From the NCBI GenBank assembly GCA_028869255.1, contig CP110972.1:811001-875000 (forward strand): DNA of 64,000 nt, read 5' to 3'. A program made the position numbers and the translations under genes. The stretch comes from Pseudomonas poae (lineage in GTDB: Bacteria; Pseudomonadota; Gammaproteobacteria; Pseudomonadales; Pseudomonadaceae). Below are positions 9,785-18,678 of the stretch, piece by piece. Below the pieces are notes generated by a model. The model worked only from the letters and a program-made list of their open reading frames with translations. It made no database searches and was not told where the DNA came from. Each line of letters begins with the position of its first letter. The stretch's first letter is position 1.

Positions 9785-11188
9785 ATGGCGGGTTCAACGG
9801 TAAGTGGTATCGGTTCGAACATCGATACGCAAGCGATCGTGACATCCTTGGTCAACGCCGAAAAGGTGCCCAAGCAGACGCAGATCAACACCGCTTCCGC
9901 GAAAGCGACCACCACGCTGTCTTCGATCGGCAAGATTCAGGCGGCGCTGGATGCGTTTCGTGGTGCCCTGGACACTATGACGGCCAGCTCCAGCTTCACG
10001 GGCTTGAGCGGCTCGTCCTCGGATGAAAAAGTCGCCACGATGACAGCCAGCAACACGGCGTCCAACGGCAGCTTCCGACTGATCGTCAGCCAGTTGGCCC
10101 AGGCATCCAAGTTGTCGAGCAAAAACTTCGCGGGCGGCACCTCCACTGTGGTGAATGCCACTGACAAGCCGACCACGCTGACCATCTCGCAGTCGGGTAA
10201 GGCTTACGACGTCAATATTCCTGCTGGCGCGACCTTGCAACAGGTGCGTGACTCGATCAACACCCAGTTCGGTACGTCGGGCCTGAGTGCAAACATCCAG
10301 ACCGACTCCAATGGTTCGCGTTTGATCCTGACCTCTACCAACATGGGGACGGGCTCCGACCTGACGCTGTCGGGTAATTCGGGGTTGGATGTCGGCTCTA
10401 CGGTGGTTGATCCGCCGAAAGACGCGTTGTACAGCATTGATGGTGTTGCTTCGGTTTCCAAGACCAACAACATCGAAGGCGCGTTGAGTGGCGTGAATAT
10501 CAAGCTGGTGTCGGTGTCGGCCACCAAGACGGCCAATGACCCCGCTGAAAACCCGGAAAGAACTGCCACGCTGATTACCGTCAGCACTAACAACACCGCG
10601 CTCAAATCCGGGGTCAAGGGCTTTGTCGATACCTACAACGCGCTGATTACCGCCATGAACGCCGAAACCAAGGTCACCACGAACCTGGACGGCAGCACCA
10701 CGGCGGCGACCCTCACCGGCGACTCCACCATGCGCTCGCTGCAGTCTGCGATTCGTAATGAGTTCAACACACTGTCGGGCACCGGGCAGCTCAAGTCCCT
10801 GGCCCAATTTGGTGTTGCCACCAGCTCCAGCACCGGTTTGCTGACCCTGGATGACAAGAAGTGGGACGCGGCGGTAAAAACCAACGCGGCCGACATCAAC
10901 AGTATGTTCAGCGGTCCGACCGGTATGCTGGCGCGTATGAAAAGCGCCACGGATGACTACGCTAAAAGCAGCACAGGCATCCTGGCGACACGCTCCGCAT
11001 CGTTGTCCGACACCCTCAAGGACCTGACCAAACAGCAGTCATCGCTCGACGAGCGCATGACCCTGCTTACCAGCAGCCTGTCCGCCAAGTACAACGCCAT
11101 GGACACCCTGGTCGCGCAGCTGCGTCAGCAAAGCACCAGTGTCATGACCACGCTCAATGCATTGAACAACGTCAAGACCAATAGCTGA
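9785..11188 (+). CDS. fliD: Flagellar filament cap protein FliD (HAP2)
   Basis: FliD forms the cap that folds flagellin subunits at the filament tip. In Pseudomonas it can also act as a mucin adhesin. The product, about 467 residues, has the N-terminal FliD motif (VSGIGSNIDTQAIVTSLVNA) and the C-terminal helical region (LDERMTLLTSSLSAKYNAMD, then TLVAQLRQQS). ATG codons at 9782 and 9785 are both possible; AGGAG at 9773-9777 gives better spacing to 9785. The central region carries many Thr/Ser/Asn residues, typical of the variable part. A terminator follows, so fliS starts a new transcript or depends on read-through. Confidence 0.94.
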   Translation: MAGSTVSGIGSNIDTQAIVTSLVNAEKVPKQTQINTASAKATTTLSSIGKIQAALDAFRGALDTMTASSSFTGLSGSSSDEKVATMTASNTASNGSFRLIVSQLAQASKLSSKNFAGGTSTVVNATDKPTTLTISQSGKAYDVNIPAGATLQQVRDSINTQFGTSGLSANIQTDSNGSRLILTSTNMGTGSDLTLSGNSGLDVGSTVVDPPKDALYSIDGVASVSKTNNIEGALSGVNIKLVSVSATKTANDPAENPERTATLITVSTNNTALKSGVKGFVDTYNALITAMNAETKVTTNLDGSTTAATLTGDSTMRSLQSAIRNEFNTLSGTGQLKSLAQFGVATSSSTGLLTLDDKKWDAAVKTNAADINSMFSGPTGMLARMKSATDDYAKSSTGILATRSASLSDTLKDLTKQQSSLDERMTLLTSSLSAKYNAMDTLVAQLRQQSTSVMTTLNALNNVKTNS

Positions 11189-11200
11189 TCCCCGTTAGTG

Positions 11201-11235
11201 AAAAAGGCCAGGCAACCTGCCTGGCCTTTTTTTAT
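11201..11235 (+). terminator. Rho-independent terminator after fliD
   Basis: AAAAAGGCCAGGCA / TGCCTGGCCTTTTT is a near-perfect hairpin followed by further T residues. It lies about 15 bp after the fliD stop. Confidence 0.92.
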
Positions 11236-11327
11236 CGAGAGACGACTGGCGCTAAAGCTTTTTGCGAACCCGTCGACATATTGGTTACTAGAATCCTTTT
11301 CGCTGTCGCCTGTCACGAGGTAGAAAC

Positions 11328-11732
11328 ATGAATCCCATGAGAGCCCTTCGCCAATACCAGAAGGTCAATTCCCATGCTCAGATCTCCGAAGCCAGCCCTC
11401 ATCGTCTGGTGCAGATGCTGATGGAAGGCGGGCTGGACCGTATGGCCCAGGCCAAAGGTGCGCTGGCTCGCGGTGACATCGCGGCCAAGGGCCTGATGCT
11501 CGGCAAGGCTATCGACATCGTGATCGGCCTGCGTGACGGCCTGGATGCGCAAAAAAGTGATAACCCGGCTTACGTCCAGCAGCTGGAAAGTCTGTACGCG
11601 TACATGACCAACCGCCTGATGGAAGCTAACCTGCATAACGATGCCGACATGATCGACGAAGTGGCGCGTTTGCTGATTACCGTAAAAGAAGGCTGGGACG
11701 CCATCGCCGCGCCACAGGCTGTAACCGAGTAA
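11328..11732 (+). CDS. fliS: Flagellin export chaperone FliS
   Basis: FliS binds flagellin in the cytoplasm, prevents its polymerisation and delivers it to the export gate. The 134-residue protein begins with MRALRQYQKVNSHAQISEAS after three residues and has the conserved 'PHRLVQMLMEGGLDRMAQAKGAL' helix and 'IDIVIGLRDGLD'. It is predicted to be all-helical. It is followed after 41 bp by the fliT-like gene, with which it forms a small chaperone unit. Confidence 0.95.
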   Translation: MNPMRALRQYQKVNSHAQISEASPHRLVQMLMEGGLDRMAQAKGALARGDIAAKGLMLGKAIDIVIGLRDGLDAQKSDNPAYVQQLESLYAYMTNRLMEANLHNDADMIDEVARLLITVKEGWDAIAAPQAVTE

Positions 11733-11773
11733 GGCGCAGCAGAGAGGGGCCTGAGGGCCTTGAGGAATACGTG

Positions 11774-12070
11774 ATGAGCCAAGCACTGCAACGCATTGAT
11801 GAAACCCGTGAGGCGCTGATGGGCGCGCTGGCGGACCGTAACTGGGACGCCATCGGCGAGCTCGATATGGGCTGCCGCGACGTGATCGAGCAGGTGCTCA
11901 GTGAGGCGCCGGTAGACGAGGATGCGTTGCGTGAAAAGCTTGAGAGTTTGCTGGCGGTGTATCAGCAGCTTTTGGAAGTGACGACCGGCGAACGCCAGGC
12001 GATTTTTGAAGAGATGTCGCAGATCAACCAAGCGAAAAATGCGTCAAAGGTTTACCATCTGTTCGGCTGA
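11774..12070 (+). CDS. fliT: FliT-like flagellar export chaperone
   Basis: This short helical protein (98 residues) is rich in Glu and Leu and sits directly after fliS, the standard place of FliT. FliT binds the FliD cap protein and prevents early assembly. The sequence shows a helical bundle pattern (QRIDETREALMGALADRNWD, DEDALREKLESLLAVYQQLL) and no membrane segment. FliT is weakly conserved, so the call leans on size, composition and position. ATG 11774 is preferred over GTG 11771 because it has better spacing from the GAGG at 11762-11765. Confidence 0.75.
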   Translation: MSQALQRIDETREALMGALADRNWDAIGELDMGCRDVIEQVLSEAPVDEDALREKLESLLAVYQQLLEVTTGERQAIFEEMSQINQAKNASKVYHLFG

Positions 12071-12154
12071 ACTGGCTCAGTTAATCCGAATGCGCGTCAT
12101 AAATTTGACTGCGCGAGTTTTTTTGACTTAACTAGTGCTGTTTTCAGATTTCAG

Positions 12155-12187
12155 ACGTCTTGTAATGTAAGAAGTCTTACAAGCGTC
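12155..12187. promoter_or_regulatory. Inverted repeat upstream of fleQ
   Basis: CTTGTAA (12159-12165) and TTACAAG (12177-12183) form a dyad that extends outward with GACG/CGTC. It lies about 50-80 bp before the fleQ start, in A/T-rich DNA. It could be an operator or a transcript hairpin. It does not match the Vfr/CRP palindrome known to control fleQ in P. aeruginosa. No binding protein can be assigned. Confidence 0.4.
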
Positions 12188-12238
12188 TCGATTGCCCTCA
12201 CTTCGGGGCAGAGCGTTTACTAGGGAAGTTGCTATTGC

Positions 12239-13714
12239 ATGTGGCGTGAAACCAAAATTCTGCTGATCGATGACGATAGCGTCCGCCGCCGCGATTTGGC
12301 GGTGATTTTGAATTTTCTTGGCGAAGAAAATTTGCCCTGCGGCAGCCATGACTGGCAGCAGGCGGTCAGCTCATTGTCGTCGAGCCGTGAAGTCATTTGT
12401 GTGCTGATCGGGACGGTAAACGCTCCTGGCGCTGTTTTGGGCTTGTTAAAGACACTGTCTACCTGGGATGAGTTCCTTCCAGTGTTGCTAATGGGCGATA
12501 TTTCTTCCGTGGACCTGCCGGAAGACCAACGCCGCCGCGTGCTTTCCACCCTGGAAATGCCTCCCAGCTACAGCAAATTGCTCGATTCCCTGCACCGCGC
12601 CCAGGTCTACCGCGAGATGTACGACCAGGCCCGCGAGCGCGGTCGCCACCGCGAGCCCAACCTGTTCCGCAGCCTCGTCGGTACCAGCCGTGCGATCCAG
12701 CACGTGCGCCAGATGATGCAGCAAGTGGCCGATACCGACGCCAGCGTGCTGATCCTCGGCGAATCCGGCACCGGCAAGGAAGTGGTCGCCCGCAACCTGC
12801 ACTATCACTCCAAGCGCCGCGACGGACCCTTCGTGCCGGTCAACTGCGGGGCGATCCCGGCAGAATTGCTCGAAAGCGAATTGTTCGGCCACGAGAAGGG
12901 CGCCTTTACCGGGGCGATCACCAGCCGTGCCGGGCGTTTTGAGCTGGCCAACGGCGGCACCCTGTTCCTCGACGAAATCGGTGATATGCCGCTGCCGATG
13001 CAGGTCAAGCTGTTGCGTGTGTTGCAGGAGCGCACCTTCGAGCGCGTGGGCAGCAACAAGACCCAGAGCGTCGACGTGCGCATCATCGCGGCCACCCACA
13101 AGAACCTCGAAAGCATGATCGAGGTCGGCAGCTTCCGCGAAGACCTGTACTACCGCCTCAACGTATTCCCCATCGAGATGGCCCCGCTGCGTGAGCGCGT
13201 GGAAGACATCCCGTTGCTGATGAACGAACTGATCTCGCGCATGGAACACGAAAAGCGCGGCTCGATTCGCTTCAACTCCGCCGCGATCATGTCCCTGTGC
13301 CGCCACGGCTGGCCGGGCAACGTGCGTGAGCTGGCCAACCTGGTGGAGCGCATGGCGATCATGCACCCCTACGGGGTGATCGGCGTGGTCGAGTTGCCGA
13401 AGAAATTCCGCTACGTCGACGATGAAGACGAGCAGCTTGTGGACAGCCTGCGCAGCGATATGGAAGAACGGGTCGCCATCAACGGCCACACCCCTGACTT
13501 CGGTTCCACCGCGATGCTGCCGCCCGAAGGCCTGGACCTGAAGGACTACCTCGGCAACCTCGAACAAGGGCTGATCCAGCAGGCCCTGGACGACGCCAAC
13601 GGCATCGTCGCGCGTGCCGCCGAGCGCCTGCGCATCCGTCGAACCACCCTGGTGGAGAAGATGCGCAAGTACGGTATGAGCCGCAAAGAAGGTGATGAAC
13701 AGGCGGATGATTGA
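12239..13714 (+). CDS. fleQ: Master flagellar regulator FleQ (sigma-54-dependent activator)
   Basis: FleQ is the c-di-GMP-binding enhancer-binding protein at the top of the Pseudomonas flagellar hierarchy. It also controls exopolysaccharide genes. The 491-residue product has a divergent receiver-like N-terminal domain that lacks a normal phosphorylation site. An AAA+ domain follows with Walker A GESGTGKE (174-181) and the sigma-54 contact loop GAFTGA (221-226). The C-terminus is a Fis-type helix-turn-helix ([20 protein letters not shown]). Targets visible in this window are the GG-N10-GC promoters upstream of fleS, fliE, fliL and flhA, by analogy with P. aeruginosa. FleN, encoded at 37019, is its antagonist. 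Confidence 0.97.
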   Translation: MWRETKILLIDDDSVRRRDLAVILNFLGEENLPCGSHDWQQAVSSLSSSREVICVLIGTVNAPGAVLGLLKTLSTWDEFLPVLLMGDISSVDLPEDQRRRVLSTLEMPPSYSKLLDSLHRAQVYREMYDQARERGRHREPNLFRSLVGTSRAIQHVRQMMQQVADTDASVLILGESGTGKEVVARNLHYHSKRRDGPFVPVNCGAIPAELLESELFGHEKGAFTGAITSRAGRFELANGGTLFLDEIGDMPLPMQVKLLRVLQERTFERVGSNKTQSVDVRIIAATHKNLESMIEVGSFREDLYYRLNVFPIEMAPLRERVEDIPLLMNELISRMEHEKRGSIRFNSAAIMSLCRHGWPGNVRELANLVERMAIMHPYGVIGVVELPKKFRYVDDEDEQLVDSLRSDMEERVAINGHTPDFGSTAMLPPEGLDLKDYLGNLEQGLIQQALDDANGIVARAAERLRIRRTTLVEKMRKYGMSRKEGDEQADD

Positions 13715-13727
13715 CGCCTGTTTTTCA

Positions 13728-13756
13728 AGCCGCTGATTAATCAGCGGTTTTTTTTC
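13728..13756 (+). terminator. Rho-independent terminator after fleQ
   Basis: CCGCTGA / TCAGCGG with loop TTAA is followed by eight T residues. It separates fleQ from the fleSR transcript. Confidence 0.88.
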
Positions 13757-13770
13757 GGCACAAGTATTGC
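13756..13770 (+). promoter_or_regulatory. Sigma-54 promoter of fleSR
   Basis: CGGCAC-AAGTA-TTGC (13756-13770) matches the sigma-54 consensus TGGCAC-N5-TTGC except at the first base, and keeps the required GG-N10-GC spacing. It lies 52 bp upstream of the fleS start and directly after the fleQ terminator. In P. aeruginosa fleSR is FleQ- and RpoN-dependent, which agrees. Confidence 0.82.
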
Positions 13771-13821
13771 TACAGCCCTCGCAACGTTCCGTTTAACTGA
13801 CGGTCAGCCAAGCGAGAGAGC

Positions 13822-15035
13822 ATGATGCCCCACGCCGCCCAACAATCTGTCGGCCCCGCCATCCCGGGGCTTCTTCCGTCTGTAGAACAGCAAAGCCGCC
13901 AGGGTCTTGAGCAGGCGTTTTCGCTGTTCAACCAGATGTCGAGCCAATTGACTGACTCCTACAGCCTGCTGGAAGCTCGGGTTTCCGAACTCAAAGGCGA
14001 GCTGGCCGTGGTCAGTGCCCAGCGCATGGAAGAGCTGGCCGAGAAAGAGCGCCTGGCCAACCGTCTGCAAAACCTGCTGTCGCTGTTGCCCGGTGGCGTG
14101 ATCGTCATCGACGACCAGGCCGCGTGCGCGAAGCCAACCCGGCTGCCTGCGACATGCTTGGCCTGCCGCTGGAAGGCGAGCTGTGGCGTCACGTCATCAC
14201 CCGCTGCTTTGCGCCGCGTGAAGACGACGGCCACGAAATCTCTCTGAAAGACGGCCGCCGCTTGTCCATCGCCACCCGTTCCCTGGACGCGGAGCCGGGC
14301 CAGCTGGTGCTGCTCAACGACCTGACCGAAACCCGTCACCTGCAAGACCAGCTGGCGCGCCATGAGCGCTTGTCATCGCTGGGGCGGATGGTCGCTTCTT
14401 TGGCGCATCAGATCCGCACGCCGTTGTCGGCTGCGTTGATCTACGCCAGTCATTTGACTGATGAGCAATTGCCCGCCGCCACTCACCAGCGATTTGCCGG
14501 GCGCCTCAAGGAGCGCCTGCATGAACTGGAGCATCAGGTGCGTGACATGCTGGTGTTTGCCCGCGGCGAATTGCCGCTGACCGATCGCATCACTCCGGCT
14601 GAGCTGATGCAGGCCCTGCAAGCTGCGGCCGCGACGCATATTCAGGATGTGCACGTGCGCTGGCAGTGCGACAGCCACCTCGGCGAGCTATTGTGCAACC
14701 GCGACACGCTGGTCGGCTCGCTGCTCAACCTGATCGAAAACGCCACCCAGGCCAGCGGCCCCGGTGCGCGGCTCAAGGTGCACCTGTACAACCGCGAGCA
14801 AACCCTGCGCCTGTGCATCAGCGACAGCGGCAGCGGGATCGACCCCGCTGTGCTGCAGCGCCTGGGCGAGCCGTTTTTCACCACCAAGACCAACGGCACC
14901 GGCCTCGGCCTGACCGTGGTCAAGGCCGTGGCGCGTGCCCATCAGGGAGAATTGCAACTGCATTCCCGGTTGGGGCGTGGCACGTGTGCATTGATGACCT
15001 TGCCGCTGTTCTCATGCGCGGCAAGCGCGGAGTAA
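13822..15035 (+). pseudogene. fleS: Sensor kinase FleS, interrupted by a -1 frameshift
   Basis: FleS is the cytoplasmic histidine kinase that phosphorylates FleR to switch on mid-class (hook and basal body) genes. The first frame (from ATG 13822) encodes a coiled coil and the start of the PAS domain, to 'PGGVIVIDDQ'. Homology then continues in the next frame as 'VREANPAACDMLG' with the rest of PAS, the H-box (SLAHQIRTPLSAAL) and the ATPase domain (NLIENA, DSGSGID, GTGLGLTVVK). Adding one base near 14118-14121 gives a 404-residue protein, the normal FleS length, and supplies the expected 'GRVREANPA'. The break is therefore one missing G in a short G run. As written, the product ends after about 141 residues without its kinase core. 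A sequencing error cannot be excluded. Confidence 0.88.
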
Positions 15036-15042
15036 AAAAGTA

Positions 15043-16422
15043 ATGGCTATCAAGGTTCTGTTGGTGGAAGACGATCGCGCCCTGCGTGAAGCATTGGCTG
15101 ACACGCTGCTGCTGGCGGGCCATGACTACCGGGCGGTCGGGTCTGCCGAGGACGCCTTGGAGGCGGTGGAGCAGGAGGCTTTCAGCCTGGTGGTCAGCGA
15201 CGTGAACATGCCCGGTATGGACGGCCACCAGTTGCTCGGCTTGCTGCGCGCACGCCAGCCGCAACTGCCGGTGTTGCTGATGACCGCCCATGGCGCCGTG
15301 GAGCGGGCGGTGGACGCGATGCGCCAGGGCGCGGCGGATTACCTGGTCAAACCCTTTGAGCCCAAAGCGCTCATCGAGCTGGTGGCGCGGCATGCCCTGG
15401 GCGTGATCCCGGCCACCGAAGGCGAGGGCCCGATTGCCTTCGAGCCGGCCAGTGCACAGCTGCTGGAATTGGCGGCCCGCGTGGCGCGCAGCGATTCCAC
15501 CGTGCTGATTTCCGGCGAGTCCGGCACCGGTAAAGAGGTGCTGGCGCGCTATATCCACCAGCAATCGACCCGCGCCAAACAACCGTTTATCGCCATCAAC
15601 TGCGCGGCGATCCCCGACAACATGCTCGAAGCCACGCTGTTCGGTCACGAAAAAGGCTCGTTCACCGGCGCCATCGCGGCCCAGGCGGGCAAGTTCGAAC
15701 AGGCCGACGGCGGCACCATTTTGCTCGATGAAATCTCGGAAATGCCCCTGGGCCTGCAAGCCAAATTGCTGCGGGTACTGCAAGAGCGCGAAGTGGAGCG
15801 GGTGGGCGCACGCAAGCCGATCCAGCTGGATATCCGCGTGGTCGCCACCACCAACCGCGACCTGGCCGGCGAAGTGGCGGCGGGGCGCTTCCGTGAAGAC
15901 TTGTTCTACCGGCTGTCGGTATTCCCGCTGGCCTGGCGCCCGTTGCGCGAGCGCCCGGCGGACATCATCCCGCTGGCCGAGCGCCTTCTGAACAACCACG
16001 TCAAAAAAATGAAGCACGCCCAGGCGCGGCTGTCGGCCGAGGCGCAGGCGTGCCTGATCGCCTACCCATGGCCGGGCAATGTGCGCGAACTCGACAACGC
16101 GATCCAGCGCGCATTGATCTTGCAACAAGGCGGCCTGATCCAGCCCCAGGATTTCTGCCTGGCCATGGGCAGTGGCGCCGCACCCTTGCCGAGCCTCGCG
16201 CCGGCGCCGGTGGTGGTGGCCGAAGCCGAGTCGGCCGGGGCCCTGGGCGACGACCTGCGCCGCCGCGAATTCCAGATGATCATCGACACCCTGCGTGCCG
16301 AACGCGGTCGCCGCAAAGAGGCCGCCGAACGCCTGGGGATCAGCCCGCGCACCCTGCGCTACAAGCTGGCGCAGATGCGCGACGCCGGAATGGATGTGGA
16401 AGCGTATCTCTTCGCCACATAG
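15043..16422 (+). CDS. fleR: Response regulator FleR (sigma-54-dependent)
   Basis: FleR, when phosphorylated by FleS, activates sigma-54 promoters for hook and basal-body genes. The 459-residue protein has a receiver domain with phospho-acceptor Asp53 (VVSDVNMPGMDG). The AAA+ domain has Walker A GESGTGKE. The sigma-54 loop reads GSFTGA (205-210) rather than the usual GAFTGA. A C-terminal Fis-type helix-turn-helix follows (GRRKEAAERLGISPRTLRYK). It starts 8 bp after fleS, so both depend on the promoter at 13756. The coding sequence is intact, unlike its partner kinase. Confidence 0.95.
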   Translation: MAIKVLLVEDDRALREALADTLLLAGHDYRAVGSAEDALEAVEQEAFSLVVSDVNMPGMDGHQLLGLLRARQPQLPVLLMTAHGAVERAVDAMRQGAADYLVKPFEPKALIELVARHALGVIPATEGEGPIAFEPASAQLLELAARVARSDSTVLISGESGTGKEVLARYIHQQSTRAKQPFIAINCAAIPDNMLEATLFGHEKGSFTGAIAAQAGKFEQADGGTILLDEISEMPLGLQAKLLRVLQEREVERVGARKPIQLDIRVVATTNRDLAGEVAAGRFREDLFYRLSVFPLAWRPLRERPADIIPLAERLLNNHVKKMKHAQARLSAEAQACLIAYPWPGNVRELDNAIQRALILQQGGLIQPQDFCLAMGSGAAPLPSLAPAPVVVAEAESAGALGDDLRRREFQMIIDTLRAERGRRKEAAERLGISPRTLRYKLAQMRDAGMDVEAYLFAT

Positions 16423-16476
16423 CCGGTAACAAGGTTGACAAGGTTTGTCGCCTTTTCTTACGAGTTGCTACAGAGC

Positions 16477-16491
16477 TGGCACCCTTGTTGC
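16477..16491 (+). promoter_or_regulatory. Sigma-54 promoter of the fliE operon
   Basis: TGGCAC-CCTTG-TTGC (16477-16491) is a perfect match to the sigma-54 consensus TGGCAC-N5-TTGC. It lies 63 bp before the fliE start codon in the 131-bp fleR-fliE gap. It should drive fliEFGHIJ. Confidence 0.92.
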
Positions 16492-16553
16492 TACCTCCCC
16501 TAGTAATCGCTGCGTAGTGTCAAAAATTTGCGGGTTGTCGGAGAGAGAAGGTC

Positions 16554-16883
16554 ATGAGCCAGGGTATTGAGTTCAATCGGTTGATGTTGGATATGCGCTC
16601 CATGCAAATGGATGCCATGGCTCAACCGAAATCCGTCGCGCCAGCGCCGGAATTGGGCCAAAGCAGTTTCGCCGACATGCTGGGTTCGGCCATCAACAAA
16701 GTCAGTGACACCCAGCAAGCTTCCAGTCAGTTGGCCAACGCGTTCGAGATCGGCAAAAGCGGCGTGGACCTCACCGATGTGATGGTCGCCTCGCAAAAGG
16801 CCAGCGTCTCGTTCCAGGCGTTGACCCAGGTACGTAACAAGCTGGTTCAAGCCTATCAAGACATCATGCAGATGCCGGTTTAA
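16554..16883 (+). CDS. fliE: Flagellar hook-basal body protein FliE
   Basis: FliE connects the MS-ring to the proximal rod and is the first exported rod component. The 109-residue product shows the family pattern '[20 protein letters not shown]' and the C-terminal '[20 protein letters not shown] ... [17 protein letters not shown]'. GGAGAG lies upstream of ATG 16554. It heads the fliEFGHIJ operon behind a perfect sigma-54 promoter. Confidence 0.96.
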   Translation: MSQGIEFNRLMLDMRSMQMDAMAQPKSVAPAPELGQSSFADMLGSAINKVSDTQQASSQLANAFEIGKSGVDLTDVMVASQKASVSFQALTQVRNKLVQAYQDIMQMPV

Positions 16884-16899
16884 GGACGAGATTTAAGTC

Positions 16900-18678
16900 A
16901 TGGCAGAAGCAGTCGTGGACAACGTACCCGCCAAGGCAGACGGCAAGCCGCCGCTGTTTGGCCTGTCGTTCCTGGAAAACCTCTCGGAAATGACCATGTT
17001 GCGTCAGGTGGGCCTGATGGTCGGCCTGGCTGCCAGCGTGGCGATTGGTTTTGCCGTGGTGCTGTGGTCGCAGCAACCTGATTACCGGCCGCTGTACGGC
17101 AGCCTGGCCGGTATGGACTCCAAGCAGATCATGGAAACCCTGGCCGCCGCCGACATCGCCTACACCGTAGAGCCGAACTCCGGCGCGTTGCTGGTCAAGG
17201 CCGACGATGTGGCGCGTGCGCGCATGAAGCTGGCGGCCGCTGGTGTGACCCCGTCCGACAGCAATATCGGTTTTGAAATCCTCGACAAGGACCAGGGCCT
17301 GGGTACCAGCCAGTTCATGGAAGCCACCCGCTACCGCCGTGGCCTGGAAGGCGAACTGGCGCGCACCATCTCCAGCTTGAATAACGTCAAGGGTGCCCGC
17401 GTGCACCTGGCCATCCCGAAAAGCTCGGTGTTTGTGCGCGATGAGCGCAAGCCCAGCGCCTCTGTATTGGTTGAGCTGTTTTCCGGCCGCTCCCTGGAGC
17501 CTGGCCAGGTGCTGGCGATCATCAACCTGGTCGCCACCAGCGTTCCTGAACTGAGCAAATCGCAAATCACCGTGGTGGATCAGAAGGGCAACCTGCTGTC
17601 CGACATGGCGGAAAACTCCGCGCTGACCCAGGCCGGCAAGCAGTTCGACTACAGCCGCCGCATGGAAAGCATGCTCACCCAGCGCGTGCACAACATCCTG
17701 CAACCGGTGCTCGGCAACGACCGCTACAAGGCTGAAGTGTCGGCCGATGTGGACTTCAGCGCCGTCGAGTCGACCTCCGAGCAGTTCAACCCCGACCAGC
17801 CGGCCCTGCGCAGCGAGCAGTCCACCAGCGAACAACGCACCGCCAGCAATGGCCCGCAAGGTGTGCCGGGTGCCCTGAGCAACCAGCCGCCAGCCCCGGC
17901 CTCGGCGCCGCAGACCACCGGTGGCGCCGCAGCCACTGCCGGCGCGATTCAGCCTGGCCAGCCGCTGCTGGACGCCAATGGTCAGCAGATCATGGACCCG
18001 GCCACCGGCCAGCCGATGCTCGCGCCTTACCCGGCGGACAAGCGTAACCAGTCCACCAAGAACTTCGAACTTGACCGTTCCATCAGCCACACCAAACAAC
18101 AACAGGGCCGTGTCAATCGCCTGTCGGTGTCGGTGGTGGTCGACGACCAGGTCAAGATCAACCCGGCTGACGGCGCGGTTACCCGTGCGCCATGGAGCGC
18201 CGACGAATTGGCGCGCTTCACCCGCCTGGTGCAGGACGCCGTCGGTTTCGATGCCAGCCGTGGCGACAGCGTCAGCGTGATCAACATGCCGTTCTCCGCT
18301 GAGCGTGGCGAAGTGATTGCCGAAGCCGCGTTCTACACGCAGCCGTGGTTCTGGGACATCGTCAAGCAAGTGCTGGGTGTGTTGTTCATCCTGGTGCTGG
18401 TGTTCGGCGTGCTGCGCCCGGTGCTCAACAACATCACCGGCAATGGCAAAAAACAACTGGCGGCCTTTGGGGGCAGCGACGTGGAGTTGGGTGGCATGGG
18501 CGGCCTGGATGGCGAACTGGCCAACGACCGCGTCAGCCTCGGCGGCCCGCAAAGCATCCTGTTGCCGAGCCCGAGCGAAGGTTACGACGCTCAGTTGAAC
18601 GCAATCAAAAGTCTGGTGGCAGAAGACCCGGGCCGTGTGGCCCAGGTCGTGAAAGAGTGGATCAACGCAGATGAGTGA
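16900..18678 (+). CDS. fliF: Flagellar MS-ring protein FliF
   Basis: FliF oligomerises in the inner membrane to form the MS ring, the base on which the rotor and export gate assemble. The 592-residue protein has an N-terminal transmembrane helix (about residues 34-55) and periplasmic ring-building motifs (FEILDKDQGLGTSQFMEATR; RVHLAIPKSSVF). A Pro/Ala/Gln-rich loop lies near residues 310-370. A second transmembrane helix (about 485-508) leads to a cytoplasmic C-terminal tail (VAEDPGRVAQVVKEWINADE) that binds FliG. Its stop overlaps the fliG start by 8 bp, consistent with translational coupling. Confidence 0.97.
   Translation: MAEAVVDNVPAKADGKPPLFGLSFLENLSEMTMLRQVGLMVGLAASVAIGFAVVLWSQQPDYRPLYGSLAGMDSKQIMETLAAADIAYTVEPNSGALLVKADDVARARMKLAAAGVTPSDSNIGFEILDKDQGLGTSQFMEATRYRRGLEGELARTISSLNNVKGARVHLAIPKSSVFVRDERKPSASVLVELFSGRSLEPGQVLAIINLVATSVPELSKSQITVVDQKGNLLSDMAENSALTQAGKQFDYSRRMESMLTQRVHNILQPVLGNDRYKAEVSADVDFSAVESTSEQFNPDQPALRSEQSTSEQRTASNGPQGVPGALSNQPPAPASAPQTTGGAAATAGAIQPGQPLLDANGQQIMDPATGQPMLAPYPADKRNQSTKNFELDRSISHTKQQQGRVNRLSVSVVVDDQVKINPADGAVTRAPWSADELARFTRLVQDAVGFDASRGDSVSVINMPFSAERGEVIAEAAFYTQPWFWDIVKQVLGVLFILVLVFGVLRPVLNNITGNGKKQLAAFGGSDVELGGMGGLDGELANDRVSLGGPQSILLPSPSEGYDAQLNAIKSLVAEDPGRVAQVVKEWINADE

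Noticed and set aside
14100..14130. Programmed frameshifting in fleS
   Set aside because: There is no slippery heptamer, stop codon or downstream structure of the usual kind at the site, and other FleS proteins read the region in one frame. A simple deletion or sequencing error is more likely.
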